From Paralimibaculum aggregatum (GTDB lineage Bacteria > Pseudomonadota > Alphaproteobacteria > Rhodobacterales > Rhodobacteraceae), in the NCBI RefSeq assembly GCF_030270585.1, contig NZ_BSYI01000004.1:152353-216352 (forward strand): DNA of 64,000 nucleotides, read 5' to 3'. The notes under the pieces are model-generated. The model did not search any database, had not been told where the DNA came from, and worked only from the letters and a program-made list of their open reading frames with translations. How positions within the stretch are numbered: the first letter of the stretch is position 1; every line of letters begins with the position of its first letter. Shown in pieces: positions 1 through 8,447 of this stretch. The position numbers were made by a program, and so were the translations under genes.

Positions 1-1
1 G

Positions 2-400
2 GAGATGATGATGTCCGGCGAGGCGGTGATGGGCATCATCTGGAACACCCGCGCCAGCGTGCTCGAGCGCGACACCGGCGGGCGCGTGAGCTGGACCTGG
101 GACGAGGGGCTCTACTGCCACTCCTCCTTCGTGATGCCGAAGGGGCACAAGGCCGATCCGGCGGCGACCAACCGCTTCCTCGACTCGGTGCTCGACCCGG
201 CCCGCCAGATCCGGCTGCTCGAGCTGCTCGGCAACGGGCCGACCAACCCGGCCGCCGCCGCGATGCTGCCGGAGGAACTGGTGCGCCTCGACCCCGGCCA
301 TCCGAGCAACGTCGCCCGCCAGGTGACGCGCAGCGAGACCTGGTACGAGGAGCACTACGACGAGGCGGTCGAGCGCTGGCTCGACGGTATCTCCGGCTGA
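2..400 (+). CDS. ABC transporter substrate-binding protein, C-terminal part (cut by window edge)
   Basis: This is the C-terminal part of a periplasmic solute-binding protein of the spermidine/putrescine (PotD-like) class. The frame is open from base 2 to a stop at 398-400; the ATGs at bases 5-11 are probably internal codons because the protein continues upstream. Visible features are the buried core IIWNTRASVLE, the hinge-side stretch YCHSSFVMPKGHKA, and a helical C-terminus with GNGPTNPAA, a pattern common in this family. It lies 55 bp upstream of two permease genes on the same strand and is followed by a deacetylase and the ATPase, so it should supply substrate recognition for this importer. 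The substrate cannot be read from this fragment; polyamines or an opine/amino-sugar compound are likely. Confidence 0.8.
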   Translation, partial: EMMMSGEAVMGIIWNTRASVLERDTGGRVSWTWDEGLYCHSSFVMPKGHKADPAATNRFLDSVLDPARQIRLLELLGNGPTNPAAAAMLPEELVRLDPGHPSNVARQVTRSETWYEEHYDEAVERWLDGISG

Positions 401-455
401 ACCCGCGGCCGGCCCCCCGCGGGCCGGCCCTCCCCCACCCCCGGCGGCGGATGCG

Positions 456-1283
456 ATGACCCGACCCTATCTCCTCTTCGTCCTGCCGGCGGTGGCGCTC
501 GTGGGGCTGATGTTCCTGCTGCCGCTCGGCTGGCTGGCGGCGCTTTCCTTCGGCCTGCCGGAGAGCTTCGGCCTCGAGCACTACGAGGCGATCGTCACCT
601 CGCCCGGCATCCGCTCGATGCTCTGGACGACGCTGCGCCTCGTCACCATCACCACCCTGGTCTCGCTGGTGCTCGGCTATCTGGTGGCCTTCGCGATGGC
701 GCATCTCGGCGAGACCCAGCGGCTGATGCTGACGCTCTTCGTGCTGGTGCCGTTCTGGCTCTCGGTGCTGGCGCGGGCGCTGGCCTGGCTGATCCTGCTG
801 CGCCACAACGGGCTGCTCAACGAGGCGCTGACCGGCGCCGGGCTGGTCGAGCGCCCGCTGCAGCTGGTGCGCAACGAGCTCGGCGTGATCATCGGCATGG
901 TGCATTTCCTCATTCCCTACGCGGTGTTCCCGCTCTTCGCGGCGATGACCACGGTGGACCGGCGCCTGGTGATGGCGGCGCGCAGCGTCGGCGCCCGGCC
1001 CTGGCGCGCCTTCACCGATGTCTACGTGCCGGTGACGCTGCCGGCGATCTTCGGCGCCGGGGTGCTGGTCTTCATCTTCGGGCTCGGCTTCTACGTGACG
1101 CCGGCGATCCTCGGCGGCGGGCGCGTGGTGATGCTCTCGGAATACATCTCCGTCTCGGTGCTGCAGACGCTGCGCTGGGCGCAGGCCGGGGCGCTCTCCA
1201 TGGTGCTGCTGCTCTCGGTGATCGCGCTGGTCTGGCTGGTGGCGCGGGCCATCGGCTTCCGCCGTCTCGCGGGGGTGGGCTGA
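456..1283 (+). CDS. ABC transporter permease, PotB-like
   Basis: Inner-membrane permease of 275 residues, the usual size for PotB-type components. It has about six hydrophobic segments beginning at residue 5 (LLFVLPAVALVGLMFLLP). The cytoplasmic EAA coupling loop lies near residues 170-190 (AARSVGARPWRAFTDVYVP), where it would dock on the ATPase. The stop overlaps the start of the next permease (TGATG at 1282-1286), indicating translational coupling. With its neighbours it forms a polyamine/opine/phosphonate-class importer. The family call is secure from topology, the EAA loop and context; the substrate is not determined. Confidence 0.88.
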   Translation: MTRPYLLFVLPAVALVGLMFLLPLGWLAALSFGLPESFGLEHYEAIVTSPGIRSMLWTTLRLVTITTLVSLVLGYLVAFAMAHLGETQRLMLTLFVLVPFWLSVLARALAWLILLRHNGLLNEALTGAGLVERPLQLVRNELGVIIGMVHFLIPYAVFPLFAAMTTVDRRLVMAARSVGARPWRAFTDVYVPVTLPAIFGAGVLVFIFGLGFYVTPAILGGGRVVMLSEYISVSVLQTLRWAQAGALSMVLLLSVIALVWLVARAIGFRRLAGVG

Positions 1284-2083
1284 TGGATCTCTCCGACCGC
1301 GCCCGCCGCCGGATCGCTCTCGCCGCCTGGGTGGTGGTGCTGTTCCTGCTGCTGCCGGGCTTCGTGACGCTGCCCGTCGCGCTCAACGACAGCCGCTTCA
1401 TGCAGCTGCCGCAGGGCAGCCTCAGCCTGCGCCATTTCGAGGCGCTGCTGACCGACAGCGGCTGGCACCAGAGCTTTCTCGACAGCTTCACCATCGCGCT
1501 CGCGGCGATGGCCATCGCCTGCGCCTTCGGCACCTTCTGCGCGCTCGGGGTCTGGCGCCTCGGCGGGCGCATCGCCGCGGTGGTGCTGGTGATCGCGATG
1601 ACGCCGATGATCCTGCCGCCGGTGGTCTCGGCGCTGGCGATGTACCGTGTCTGGGTGCAGCTCGACCTCTACGACAGCTGGGCCGGCGTGGTGATCGCCC
1701 ATGCCATCATCGCGCTGCCCTATGTGGTGACCACCGTCAGCACCTCGCTGGCGCTGCTCGACGCGCGGCTCGAGCAGGCCGCCCGCAGCCTCGGCGCCAC
1801 CCCCTGGCGGGCGGCGATCGACGTGCTGCTGCCGAACATCCGCGGCGGCGTGATCTCGGGGGCGGTCTTCGCCTTCATCATCTCCTGGGACGAGATCGTG
1901 GTGACGCTCTTCATCTCCACCCGCGCGGTCTACACCCTGCCGCGGCGGATGTGGGACGGCATCCGCGAGAACGTCGACCCCACCGTCGCCGCGGTCGCCG
2001 TGGTGCTGATGGCGATCACCATCCTCGGCGTCGCCATCGTCATGATCCACTCCCGGCTGCGCCGCGCGCGGCCGAAAGGCTGA
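1283..2083 (+). CDS. ABC transporter permease, PotC-like
   Basis: Second inner-membrane permease, 266 residues with about six transmembrane segments. The EAA loop is at roughly residues 162-186 (QAARSLGATPWRAAIDVLLP), followed by the PotC-typical stretch AFIISWDEIVVTLFIS. The ATG overlaps the preceding permease stop. The two permeases would pair as a heterodimer. The next gene starts 18 bp downstream behind a clear ribosome-binding site (GGAGG at about 2087-2091). Confidence 0.88.
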   Translation: MDLSDRARRRIALAAWVVVLFLLLPGFVTLPVALNDSRFMQLPQGSLSLRHFEALLTDSGWHQSFLDSFTIALAAMAIACAFGTFCALGVWRLGGRIAAVVLVIAMTPMILPPVVSALAMYRVWVQLDLYDSWAGVVIAHAIIALPYVVTTVSTSLALLDARLEQAARSLGATPWRAAIDVLLPNIRGGVISGAVFAFIISWDEIVVTLFISTRAVYTLPRRMWDGIRENVDPTVAAVAVVLMAITILGVAIVMIHSRLRRARPKG

Positions 2084-2101
2084 ACCGGAGGTTTTCGCCC
2101 G

Positions 2102-3013
2102 ATGTCCCTCGACCTGCTCGACAATCCCCCGCCCTGGCCGGGCGGCGCGCGCTGCGCGGTGGCGCTCACCTTCGACATGGATGCCGAGAGCCTCGTGCAT
2201 CTGCGCCACGGGGCGGCGGCGCCGGGGATGATCGGCGCCTCGAGCGCGCTGCGCTATGGCCCGCGCATCGCGGTGCCGCGGCTGGCGCGCATCGCCCGGG
2301 CCTATGACGTGCCGCTCACGGTCTACATCCCCGGCTGGTGCGTCGAGACCTATCCCGACACCGTGCGCCTCCTGGCCGGCGAGGGGCACGAGATCGGCCA
2401 TCACGGCTGGCTGCACGAGCGGCCCAACACGCTCTCCCCGGCGGACGAGGCCACCGTGCTGCTGCGCGGCATCGAGGCCATAGAGCAGGCCACCGGCGCC
2501 CGCCCGCGCGGCTACCGCGCGCCGGCCTATGCGATGTCGGCCGAGACCGGGCGGCTGCTGGTCGCCGAGGGCTTCGCCTATGACGCCTCGCTGCTCGGCG
2601 ACGACGTGCCCTACATGCTCGACTGCGCCGGCGGGTCGCTGGTCGAGCTGCCGTCGGACTACGCGCTCGACGACTGGCCGCAATACGTCCATATGGGCGA
2701 GTTCTCCATGGCCATGCCGATCCGCGCGCCGGAGCGGGCGATGGAGGTGTTCCGCGCCGAGTTCGACGCCGCGCATCGCCATGGCGGGCTCTGGGTCAGC
2801 GTCTTCCATCCCTTCGTCTCCGGGCGGCTGGCGCGGGCCGAGGCGCTCTGCGGGCTGATCGAGCACATGCAGGCGGCCGGCGACGTGTGGTTCGCCACCA
2901 TGGCCGAGATCGCCGGGCATGTCGCCGGGCTGGTGGAGCGCGGCGAGTGGACCCCGCGGCGCGAGGCCCTGCCCTTCTGGTCGGCCCCCGTCGAGCCGCT
3001 GGTGACGCCGTGA
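2102..3013 (+). CDS. Polysaccharide deacetylase family protein (CE4/NodB fold, PuuE-like)
   Basis: A 303-residue protein with the NodB homology fold. The catalytic-base motif TFDMD is at residues 22-26, the metal-site region HEIGHHGWLH at about 96-105, and RGYRAPAY at about 137-144. It resembles the PuuE/allantoinase-like branch, which acts on small amides, more than secreted chitin deacetylases, and no signal peptide is evident, so it is probably cytosolic. Its place between the permeases and the ATPase of one importer suggests it hydrolyses an amide or N-acyl bond in the imported compound. The exact reaction is inferred only. Its stop overlaps the GTG start of the ATPase gene (GTGA at 3010-3013). 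Confidence 0.82.
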   Translation: MSLDLLDNPPPWPGGARCAVALTFDMDAESLVHLRHGAAAPGMIGASSALRYGPRIAVPRLARIARAYDVPLTVYIPGWCVETYPDTVRLLAGEGHEIGHHGWLHERPNTLSPADEATVLLRGIEAIEQATGARPRGYRAPAYAMSAETGRLLVAEGFAYDASLLGDDVPYMLDCAGGSLVELPSDYALDDWPQYVHMGEFSMAMPIRAPERAMEVFRAEFDAAHRHGGLWVSVFHPFVSGRLARAEALCGLIEHMQAAGDVWFATMAEIAGHVAGLVERGEWTPRREALPFWSAPVEPLVTP

Positions 3014-4110
3014 GCGGGGCGAGCGGCGGCGCGCTCAGCCTGCGCGGCGTGACCAAGGATTTCGGCCGCACCCGCGCGGTCGAGGACGTGACCCTCGAGA
3101 TCGCGCAGGGCGAGTTCGTCAGCCTGCTCGGCCCGTCGGGCTCCGGCAAGTCCACCATCCTGATGGCGATCGCCGGTTTCGTCGCGCCGGAGCGCGGCGA
3201 GATCCTGCTCGACGGCCGCCCGATCCTCGGCCTGCCGCCGGAGCAGCGCGCCTTCGGCGTGGTGTTCCAGGGCTATGCGCTGTTCCCGCACATGACCGTG
3301 GCCGGCAATGTCGAATACCCGCTGAAGCTGCGCGGCATCCCGCGGGCCGAGCGGCGCGAGCGGCTGGCGAAGGCGCTCGACCAGGTGCGCCTCGGGCCGC
3401 TGGCCGGGCGCTATCCGCGCCAGCTCTCCGGCGGGCAGCAGCAGCGCGTGGCGCTGGCGCGGGCGCTGGTCTTCGAGCCGCCGGTGATCCTGCTCGACGA
3501 GCCGCTCTCGGCGCTCGACAAGAAGCTGCGGGTCGATCTCCAGATCGAGCTCAAGGCGCTGCACGAGCGGCTCGGCACCACCTTCGTCAACGTCACCCAC
3601 GACCAGGAGGAGGCGATGAACATGTCCGACCGCATCGTCATCCTCAACGAGGGGCGGATCCTGCAGAGCGGCGCGCCGGAGGCGCTCTACAACGCCCCCG
3701 CCTCGCGGTTCGTTGCGGACTTTCTCGGCCGTGCGAACTTTCTCTCCGGCGAACTTTCCCCCCTCGCGGACGGCCTCGCGCGCCTCACCCGCGGCGGGGC
3801 GGCGGTGACCGTGCGCGCCGGCGCCGGCAGCCTGCTGGCGCTCCGGCCGGAGCGGATCTCGGTCAGGGCCGGCGGCGCGGCGGACCGGCCCGCCGGAGAC
3901 GGCCCCGCCACCAACCGCCTTGCCGGCCGGGTCGCCTCGGCGGTCTTCAACGGCGCGCAGGTGCTCTACCGGGTGGAGACGGATTTCGGCGAGATCCTTG
4001 CCATCGAGCCCTCCTTCCGCGCCGAGGGACATCTCGCCCGCGGCGATGCGGCGGAGCTTTCCTGGCCGGTGGAGGCGGGCGTGCTGCTCCCCGAGGAGCC
4101 GGCGCCCTGA
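3010..4110 (+). CDS. ABC transporter ATP-binding protein, PotA-like
   Basis: ATPase of the importer, 366 residues from a GTG start at 3010 that overlaps the deacetylase stop. Upstream in-frame codons lie inside the deacetylase and give no plausible N-terminus. Walker A GPSGSGKS is at residues 41-48, the Q-loop FQGYALFPH at 86-94, the signature LSGGQQQR at 139-146, Walker B VILLDEP at 159-165 and the H-loop in VTHDQEEAM. The C-terminal 110 residues form a TOBE-like regulatory domain. It is the last gene of the operon, and a strong hairpin lies about 140 bp downstream. Confidence 0.92.
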   Translation: MSGASGGALSLRGVTKDFGRTRAVEDVTLEIAQGEFVSLLGPSGSGKSTILMAIAGFVAPERGEILLDGRPILGLPPEQRAFGVVFQGYALFPHMTVAGNVEYPLKLRGIPRAERRERLAKALDQVRLGPLAGRYPRQLSGGQQQRVALARALVFEPPVILLDEPLSALDKKLRVDLQIELKALHERLGTTFVNVTHDQEEAMNMSDRIVILNEGRILQSGAPEALYNAPASRFVADFLGRANFLSGELSPLADGLARLTRGGAAVTVRAGAGSLLALRPERISVRAGGAADRPAGDGPATNRLAGRVASAVFNGAQVLYRVETDFGEILAIEPSFRAEGHLARGDAAELSWPVEAGVLLPEEPAP

Positions 4111-4248
4111 GCCCGGCGCCGGGCGCGGCAGCCGGAATCACCCGGCCGCCATGCGCCAGTCGCGCGCCAGTCTCCGATCGACAGACAGGCGATTCATCGG
4201 CAGCGATGCCGATGATCTCGTCATCAGGCACAGATTCGGCACGCGCCA

Positions 4249-4289
4249 AGAGAGAAAACGGCGCCTTTTGAAAGCGCCGTTTTCTCTCT
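4249..4289. terminator. Perfect 16-bp inverted repeat, probable bidirectional terminator
   Basis: The left arm at 4249-4264 and right arm at 4274-4289 are exact complements around a 9-base loop. The outer stem is AGAGAGAAAA/TTTTCTCTCT and the inner stem CGGCGC/GCGCCG. It sits between the convergent ABC ATPase gene (plus) and tRNA-Lys (minus). There is no separate U-run; the T-rich outer arm would provide the U-rich end in either direction. Confidence 0.75.
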
Positions 4290-4307
4290 CGGATCGAGAT
4301 CGTGAGG

Positions 4308-4383
4308 TGGTGAGCCCGACAGGGTTCGAACCTGTGACCCACTGATTAAAAGTCAGTTGCTCTACCAGCTGAGCTACGGGCCC
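4308..4383 (-). tRNA. tRNA-Lys(UUU)
   Basis: Read on the minus strand this 76-base segment folds as a standard tRNA. The acceptor stem GGGCCCG pairs with CGGGCTC with one G-U pair. The anticodon loop is CTTTTAA with anticodon TTT, the T-arm contains GGTTCGAACC, and CCA is encoded at 4308-4310. A promoter candidate lies just upstream and a strong hairpin lies about 20 bases past the 3' end. Confidence 0.96.
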
Positions 4384-4394
4384 CACGGAGAGGG

Positions 4395-4423
4395 GATTTA
4401 GATCCTGCGCCGGGGGCCGTCAA
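4395..4423 (-). promoter_or_regulatory. Promoter of tRNA-Lys
   Basis: On the minus strand, TTGACG (4423-4418) is followed after exactly 17 bases by TAAATC (4400-4395), 11 bases before the tRNA 5' end. Spacing and placement fit a housekeeping sigma-70 promoter. Confidence 0.6.
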
Positions 4424-4499
4424 GTGGCGATCTCGCCCGGTACCGCTCGAAGTCGAATTCGGCTAGACCGATAGCCGTGTGGCAGCGAAGGAGAACAGC

Positions 4500-5918
4500 A
4501 TGGAAGCGGAGCTCGCCCAGGATCCGTCGCTTCTCGAACATGTCGAGGGCATCTCCACCACCGTCTGGGTCGCCATGGGGCTGCTCGCCGCGGCGATCCT
4601 CTGGCTGCTCAAATGGGCGGTCACGGTGCTCTTCGTGCAGGGCAAGGGCGTCAGCCTCGTCACCATCCCGTTCAGCCGGGTGGCGGGCAAGATCCTCGAG
4701 GACCGCTTCGTCCAGAAGCTGGCCGACACCAAGACCCTGCCGAAGCTGCACGTGCCGGCGTCGTGGCAGGAGTTCAACCGCTTCAACGGCTATGTCGCGC
4801 ACCGGATGCAGACCTATCGCGAACTGATTCACCTGGTGCAGACCAAGTTCAACGGCCCCTCCGCGGTCTGCCTGCGGATCGCCGTGCGCTATTTCGAGCA
4901 GGAGTTCGTCGAGACCTTCCGCACCGCCGAACGCGGCTTCCGCGAGCTCGACCGGCTCGACGACAAGGTTCGCGCCACGCATCGCTCGATCCATGACGAG
5001 CTCAAGACCAACACCGACCCGCTGGAGCGCGAGCGCATCGCCGCCGAGAAGGATCACGAGATGATCCGCATCCGGCGCAAGCACGCGATCGCGGCGCAGC
5101 CGGTCTCGCTCTGGCTGCGGCGGCGGCTCGGGCAGTTCCTCGGCTCGCTGGTGGCGCCGGTGGTCAACCTGGCCTGGTCGAGCCTCGGCGCGCGCGAGCT
5201 CAAGCGCGAGAAGCGCAAGCTGCGCGCCCGGCTCTACGAGCTGCGCACCGCAATCGCCGAGGAGCACCGCCGGATCTTCTCCGAGCACGAGGCCGAGGTG
5301 GCCGGCGTCTGCCTCGAGCTGATCGAGCACGACCGGATGTTCCTCAGCCATCTCTACCACCGCTTCGGCCTCGAGGTGGAAAGCCTCAAGTTCACCGTCG
5401 CCTCCGGCCGGGTGCTGGAGCTGGTCGCCGCCGACAACGAGGCCGGGGCGCGGGCGCGGCGCGAGCTCGGCCTCGACGGCAGCGGCTGCGGCGAGACGCT
5501 GATCTGCGATGCCGAGGCGCTGCGCGAGCAGGTGCGGCTCGACCCCGAGCTGCAGACCTATGTCGGGCTCGGGCCGGAGGCGGTGCTGGAGGGCACCTTC
5601 GAGGCCTATCTGCGCATCAAGCTGCTGCTCGGCACGATCACCCTGCCCGGCTATTCGCCGCACTGGATCGCGCATCTGCCGCCGCCGGGAGAGTTTGGCC
5701 GGGCGCAGCTCGAGTACCAGCACTTCGCGCACCAGCTCGGCTGGCTGAAGCGGCCGCTGCCCGGCATGGAGGTGCATACCAACGGCCTGGTGAGCCTCGG
5801 GGAACTGCCGGAGGGCGAGCCGGCGACGGCCCCGGAGATCGGCCCCGGAAGCGACCCCGGGACCGGCCCGGAGGCTGGCCCTGAGACCGGCCCTGCGCAG
5901 ATCGCCCCGGCCGGCTGA
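4500..5918 (+). CDS. Membrane-anchored coiled-coil protein of unknown function
   Basis: I do not recognise this 472-residue protein. The ATG at 4500 is preferred over the in-frame GTG at 4479 because AAGGAG lies seven bases before it. One hydrophobic segment near residues 25-48 (VWVAMGLLAAAILWLLKWAV) suggests an N-terminal anchor. The rest is soluble and rich in charged helices, with probable coiled coils at about 140-200 and 225-275. The C-terminal 35 residues are a Gly/Pro/Glu tail (PGTGPEAGPETGP) encoded by imperfect DNA repeats. It lies alone between tRNA-Lys and a convergent transporter-like gene. It is 2.5 kb from the end of the T6SS locus on the opposite strand, so a T6SS link is possible but unsupported. 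Confidence 0.75.
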   Translation: MEAELAQDPSLLEHVEGISTTVWVAMGLLAAAILWLLKWAVTVLFVQGKGVSLVTIPFSRVAGKILEDRFVQKLADTKTLPKLHVPASWQEFNRFNGYVAHRMQTYRELIHLVQTKFNGPSAVCLRIAVRYFEQEFVETFRTAERGFRELDRLDDKVRATHRSIHDELKTNTDPLERERIAAEKDHEMIRIRRKHAIAAQPVSLWLRRRLGQFLGSLVAPVVNLAWSSLGARELKREKRKLRARLYELRTAIAEEHRRIFSEHEAEVAGVCLELIEHDRMFLSHLYHRFGLEVESLKFTVASGRVLELVAADNEAGARARRELGLDGSGCGETLICDAEALREQVRLDPELQTYVGLGPEAVLEGTFEAYLRIKLLLGTITLPGYSPHWIAHLPPPGEFGRAQLEYQHFAHQLGWLKRPLPGMEVHTNGLVSLGELPEGEPATAPEIGPGSDPGTGPEAGPETGPAQIAPAG

Positions 5919-6042
5919 ACCGGGCGCCTGACCCGGCGGCCTCGCCGGGCTGCTTCACCGGGCCAGGGCGAGCCGCGGCGGGAGCAGCCGCGCAGGCAGC
6001 GCGGCACCCCTCCGAACAGCACGGCCCCAATCCGGCGCCGCG

Positions 6043-7338
6043 CTATTCCGCCGCGCCGGTCTCGCTGGCGGCGGGCTCGGCCTCGCCCCCGGCCAGCCGC
6101 CGCTCGGCATCCTCCTCGGCGAGCCGGAGCGCCGCCTGGAAGACGAGCGAGATCAGGATCCCCCAGATCATCCCGAAGAAGCCCGCGCCGACGGCCCAGA
6201 TCAGCACCGTGGCGATGATCTGCATCTTCGTCATGCCGAGCTTCTTGCCGACGATCTCGGGGGTGTAGTTGTAGGCCTCGAGCAGCCCCATGGTCTTGGC
6301 CACCGCCATCAGCACCGCGACCCGGATCAGCACGTCGAACCCGGTGCCGAGGCTGATCACGTCGTAGCCGAACCAGCCGAGGCCGGCCTGGATGTTCGTC
6401 GCCATCAGCAGGAAGGCCACCGCCATGCCGCCGAAGCCGCCGATCTTGGGAATCGCCGTGACGAAGCCCAGCACCACCGCCATGAAGAGGATCGCGCCGA
6501 GGCTGAGCCCGAGCGGCAGCACCAGCATGGCCAGCGCGTAGAGCACGGTGAGCGTCGCCGCCACCTCGAGATAGCCGATCATGAAGAGGCTGACACCGGT
6601 CTGGTAGAGCTCGCCGAAGCGCAGCACGTTGGCGCGCAGGCGCGGCGCGGCCAGCCCGCGGGAGATCACCCCGCGATGCATCTTCACCTCCTTCTCCCAG
6701 CCCGCCAGGATGGTGCCGACGATGATCGCCGCGATCACCAGCTTGACCCAGTCGCCCAGCAGCGTGCCGACCACCTTGAGCACGCTGCCGAAGACCGATT
6801 TCAGCACGCCCTTGATGTCCTGCACCGCATCGCCGGCGACCTGGCCCAGCAGGTTCGAGACCCCGGTCCAGCCCTTGCCGCGGTCGACATCGACCTCGGG
6901 CACGTATTCGGGAAGCTGCTCGTGGGCGAAGTCCATCAGCCGGCCGAGCTCGGCGAGGATCGCCGGCAGCTGGGTCTCGAGCTGCTCGTAGAAGATCTGC
7001 CCCTGCGCCTGCAGCACGAAGACCAGCACCGGAAGCACCAGGACGGTGAGCGCCATCAGCCCCCAGGACAGGATCTTGACCACCCAGGCCTCGGACCTGA
7101 TCGCCAGCCGGTATTGTCGCTGATAGGTCTTGCCGCGCCACTTGAAGGCGAAATCCACCGTCCGCCCCTCGACGATGCCGTCGACATGGGGCCGCAGCCC
7201 GACCGAGAAGACGACGATCCCGACCACATAGGCCAGGCCCTTGTAGGCAAGCAGCGCCGGCAGCGCCACGAAGGCGATGGCATAGAGCCAGAGGGCGAAG
7301 CCCCCCGGGCTCGGCAACCGGTCGACGAGACGATCCAT
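6043..7338 (-). CDS. AI-2E-family-like membrane protein
   Basis: A 431-residue polytopic inner-membrane protein with two N-terminal hydrophobic segments, another near residues 88-110, a long amphipathic soluble stretch (about 115-200), and a hydrophobic C-terminal half. This layout and the segment LGFVTAIPKIGGFGG fit the AI-2E/YdiK/TqsA-like permease family, which exports varied small solutes. The N-terminal insert with WRGKTYQRQYRL is not typical, so the assignment is moderate. The start at 7338 has GGGAG eight bases upstream. It diverges from the M15 peptidase gene across a 176-bp gap. Confidence 0.55.
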   Translation of the reverse strand: MDRLVDRLPSPGGFALWLYAIAFVALPALLAYKGLAYVVGIVVFSVGLRPHVDGIVEGRTVDFAFKWRGKTYQRQYRLAIRSEAWVVKILSWGLMALTVLVLPVLVFVLQAQGQIFYEQLETQLPAILAELGRLMDFAHEQLPEYVPEVDVDRGKGWTGVSNLLGQVAGDAVQDIKGVLKSVFGSVLKVVGTLLGDWVKLVIAAIIVGTILAGWEKEVKMHRGVISRGLAAPRLRANVLRFGELYQTGVSLFMIGYLEVAATLTVLYALAMLVLPLGLSLGAILFMAVVLGFVTAIPKIGGFGGMAVAFLLMATNIQAGLGWFGYDVISLGTGFDVLIRVAVLMAVAKTMGLLEAYNYTPEIVGKKLGMTKMQIIATVLIWAVGAGFFGMIWGILISLVFQAALRLAEEDAERRLAGGEAEPAASETGAAE

Positions 7339-7514
7339 GGCACTCCCTCTCGTGTATGGCTGGAGACGTCGGATGCGGTTCCTGCCTCGTGGTGTCGCCG
7401 ATCAATTGGCGAAAGTCGAGCCCCGAATGCCGCAGGGTCGGCTCGGCAGGGACGCTGGGATTCCCGTTTCGCTGTGGTATGCTCGGGCGAAGAATTTGAC
7501 GGAAGGGCGCGTCG

Positions 7515-8357
7515 GTGAAGGTAAATATCGGACTTGTGATACTGGCGCTGGCAGTACTCGCGGCGCCGGTGGTCTGGCATCTCGCGGAGGCCGAGTTCGG
7601 CGGCGACGACCGGGTCGCCGAGCTCGAGGGCCAGATCACGGCGCTCCGCCAGCAGGTCAACGACAGCACCTTCCGGCTCGACGCGATGGAGGACACGGTG
7701 CGCAACCTCGAGGCGCGCTCCGCCGCCGAGGTGCTCTCGCGCGCCTATCCCACCGACCAGGCCGGCCCGATCTCCGAGGAGGAGCCGCAGGACGAGGAAG
7801 GCGGCTACAAGGAAAACTTCGCGCAGGTGGTGCTGGTCGCCGACCGGCGCAGCTTCAACCGCCAGCTGACCCATGCGACGCCGAATTTCCTCAAGGAATT
7901 CCTCGGCCTGCCGCGGGAGGAGCTCTCCGACAACTGCGAGGAGATGACCAACGAGACGCTGAAGGAGATGCTCGAGCTCGCCGATGTCGGCCCGATCAAG
8001 GTGCGCATGCTGCGCCCGGCCATCGTCTCGCTGCAGCAGATCTTCAAGAACGTGCAGGTCTACGAGCCCGAGCTCTATGCCCGGATCAAGTCCTCCGGCT
8101 CGCTCTGCGTGCGCCGCATCCGCGGCTCGGAGGACCGCGCCTCGGCCCATGCCTACGGGCTCGCGGTGGATCTCAACATCGACGGCCAGCTCGACACGCT
8201 GGGCGACGGCAAGACCCAGCTCGGCCTGGTGCTGCTCTCGGAGATCTTCAACCGCGAGGGCTGGATCTGGGGCGCCGGCTTCGGCCGCGAGGATTCGATG
8301 CATTTCGAGGTGAGCCGCGAGCTGCTCGAGCGCTGGCGCCGCCGCGGCGACATCTGA
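7515..8357 (+). CDS. M15-family zinc peptidase, membrane-anchored
   Basis: A 280-residue protein starting with GTG, with GGAAGGG seven bases before it. An N-terminal hydrophobic anchor or uncleaved signal (residues 5-20) is followed by a short coiled coil (33-70) and a C-terminal M15/VanY-like domain. The zinc and catalytic pattern is visible: SAHAYGLAVDLN with His212 and Asp219, then SMHFEVS with His263. Such enzymes cut peptidoglycan stem peptides in the periplasm. It converges on the T6SS kinase gene with a 90-bp gap. A role in opening the wall for the T6SS is possible, but its opposite strand means it is not in that operon. Confidence 0.8.
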   Translation: MKVNIGLVILALAVLAAPVVWHLAEAEFGGDDRVAELEGQITALRQQVNDSTFRLDAMEDTVRNLEARSAAEVLSRAYPTDQAGPISEEEPQDEEGGYKENFAQVVLVADRRSFNRQLTHATPNFLKEFLGLPREELSDNCEEMTNETLKEMLELADVGPIKVRMLRPAIVSLQQIFKNVQVYEPELYARIKSSGSLCVRRIRGSEDRASAHAYGLAVDLNIDGQLDTLGDGKTQLGLVLLSEIFNREGWIWGAGFGREDSMHFEVSRELLERWRRRGDI

Positions 8358-8447
8358 GCCTCCCCCTCCCCCGCATGGCGCGGAACCGGCCTAGCAGGTG
8401 GCTGCCATCTTCCCGGCGCCCCCGCTCCCGGGGCGCCCACCGGCGGC

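Noticed and set aside
1091..2920. A 609-codon minus-strand ORF across the permease and deacetylase genes
   Set aside because: It is an antisense shadow in GC-rich DNA; its protein is rich in His/Arg/Asp with no domain, while the plus-strand genes carry clear family motifs.
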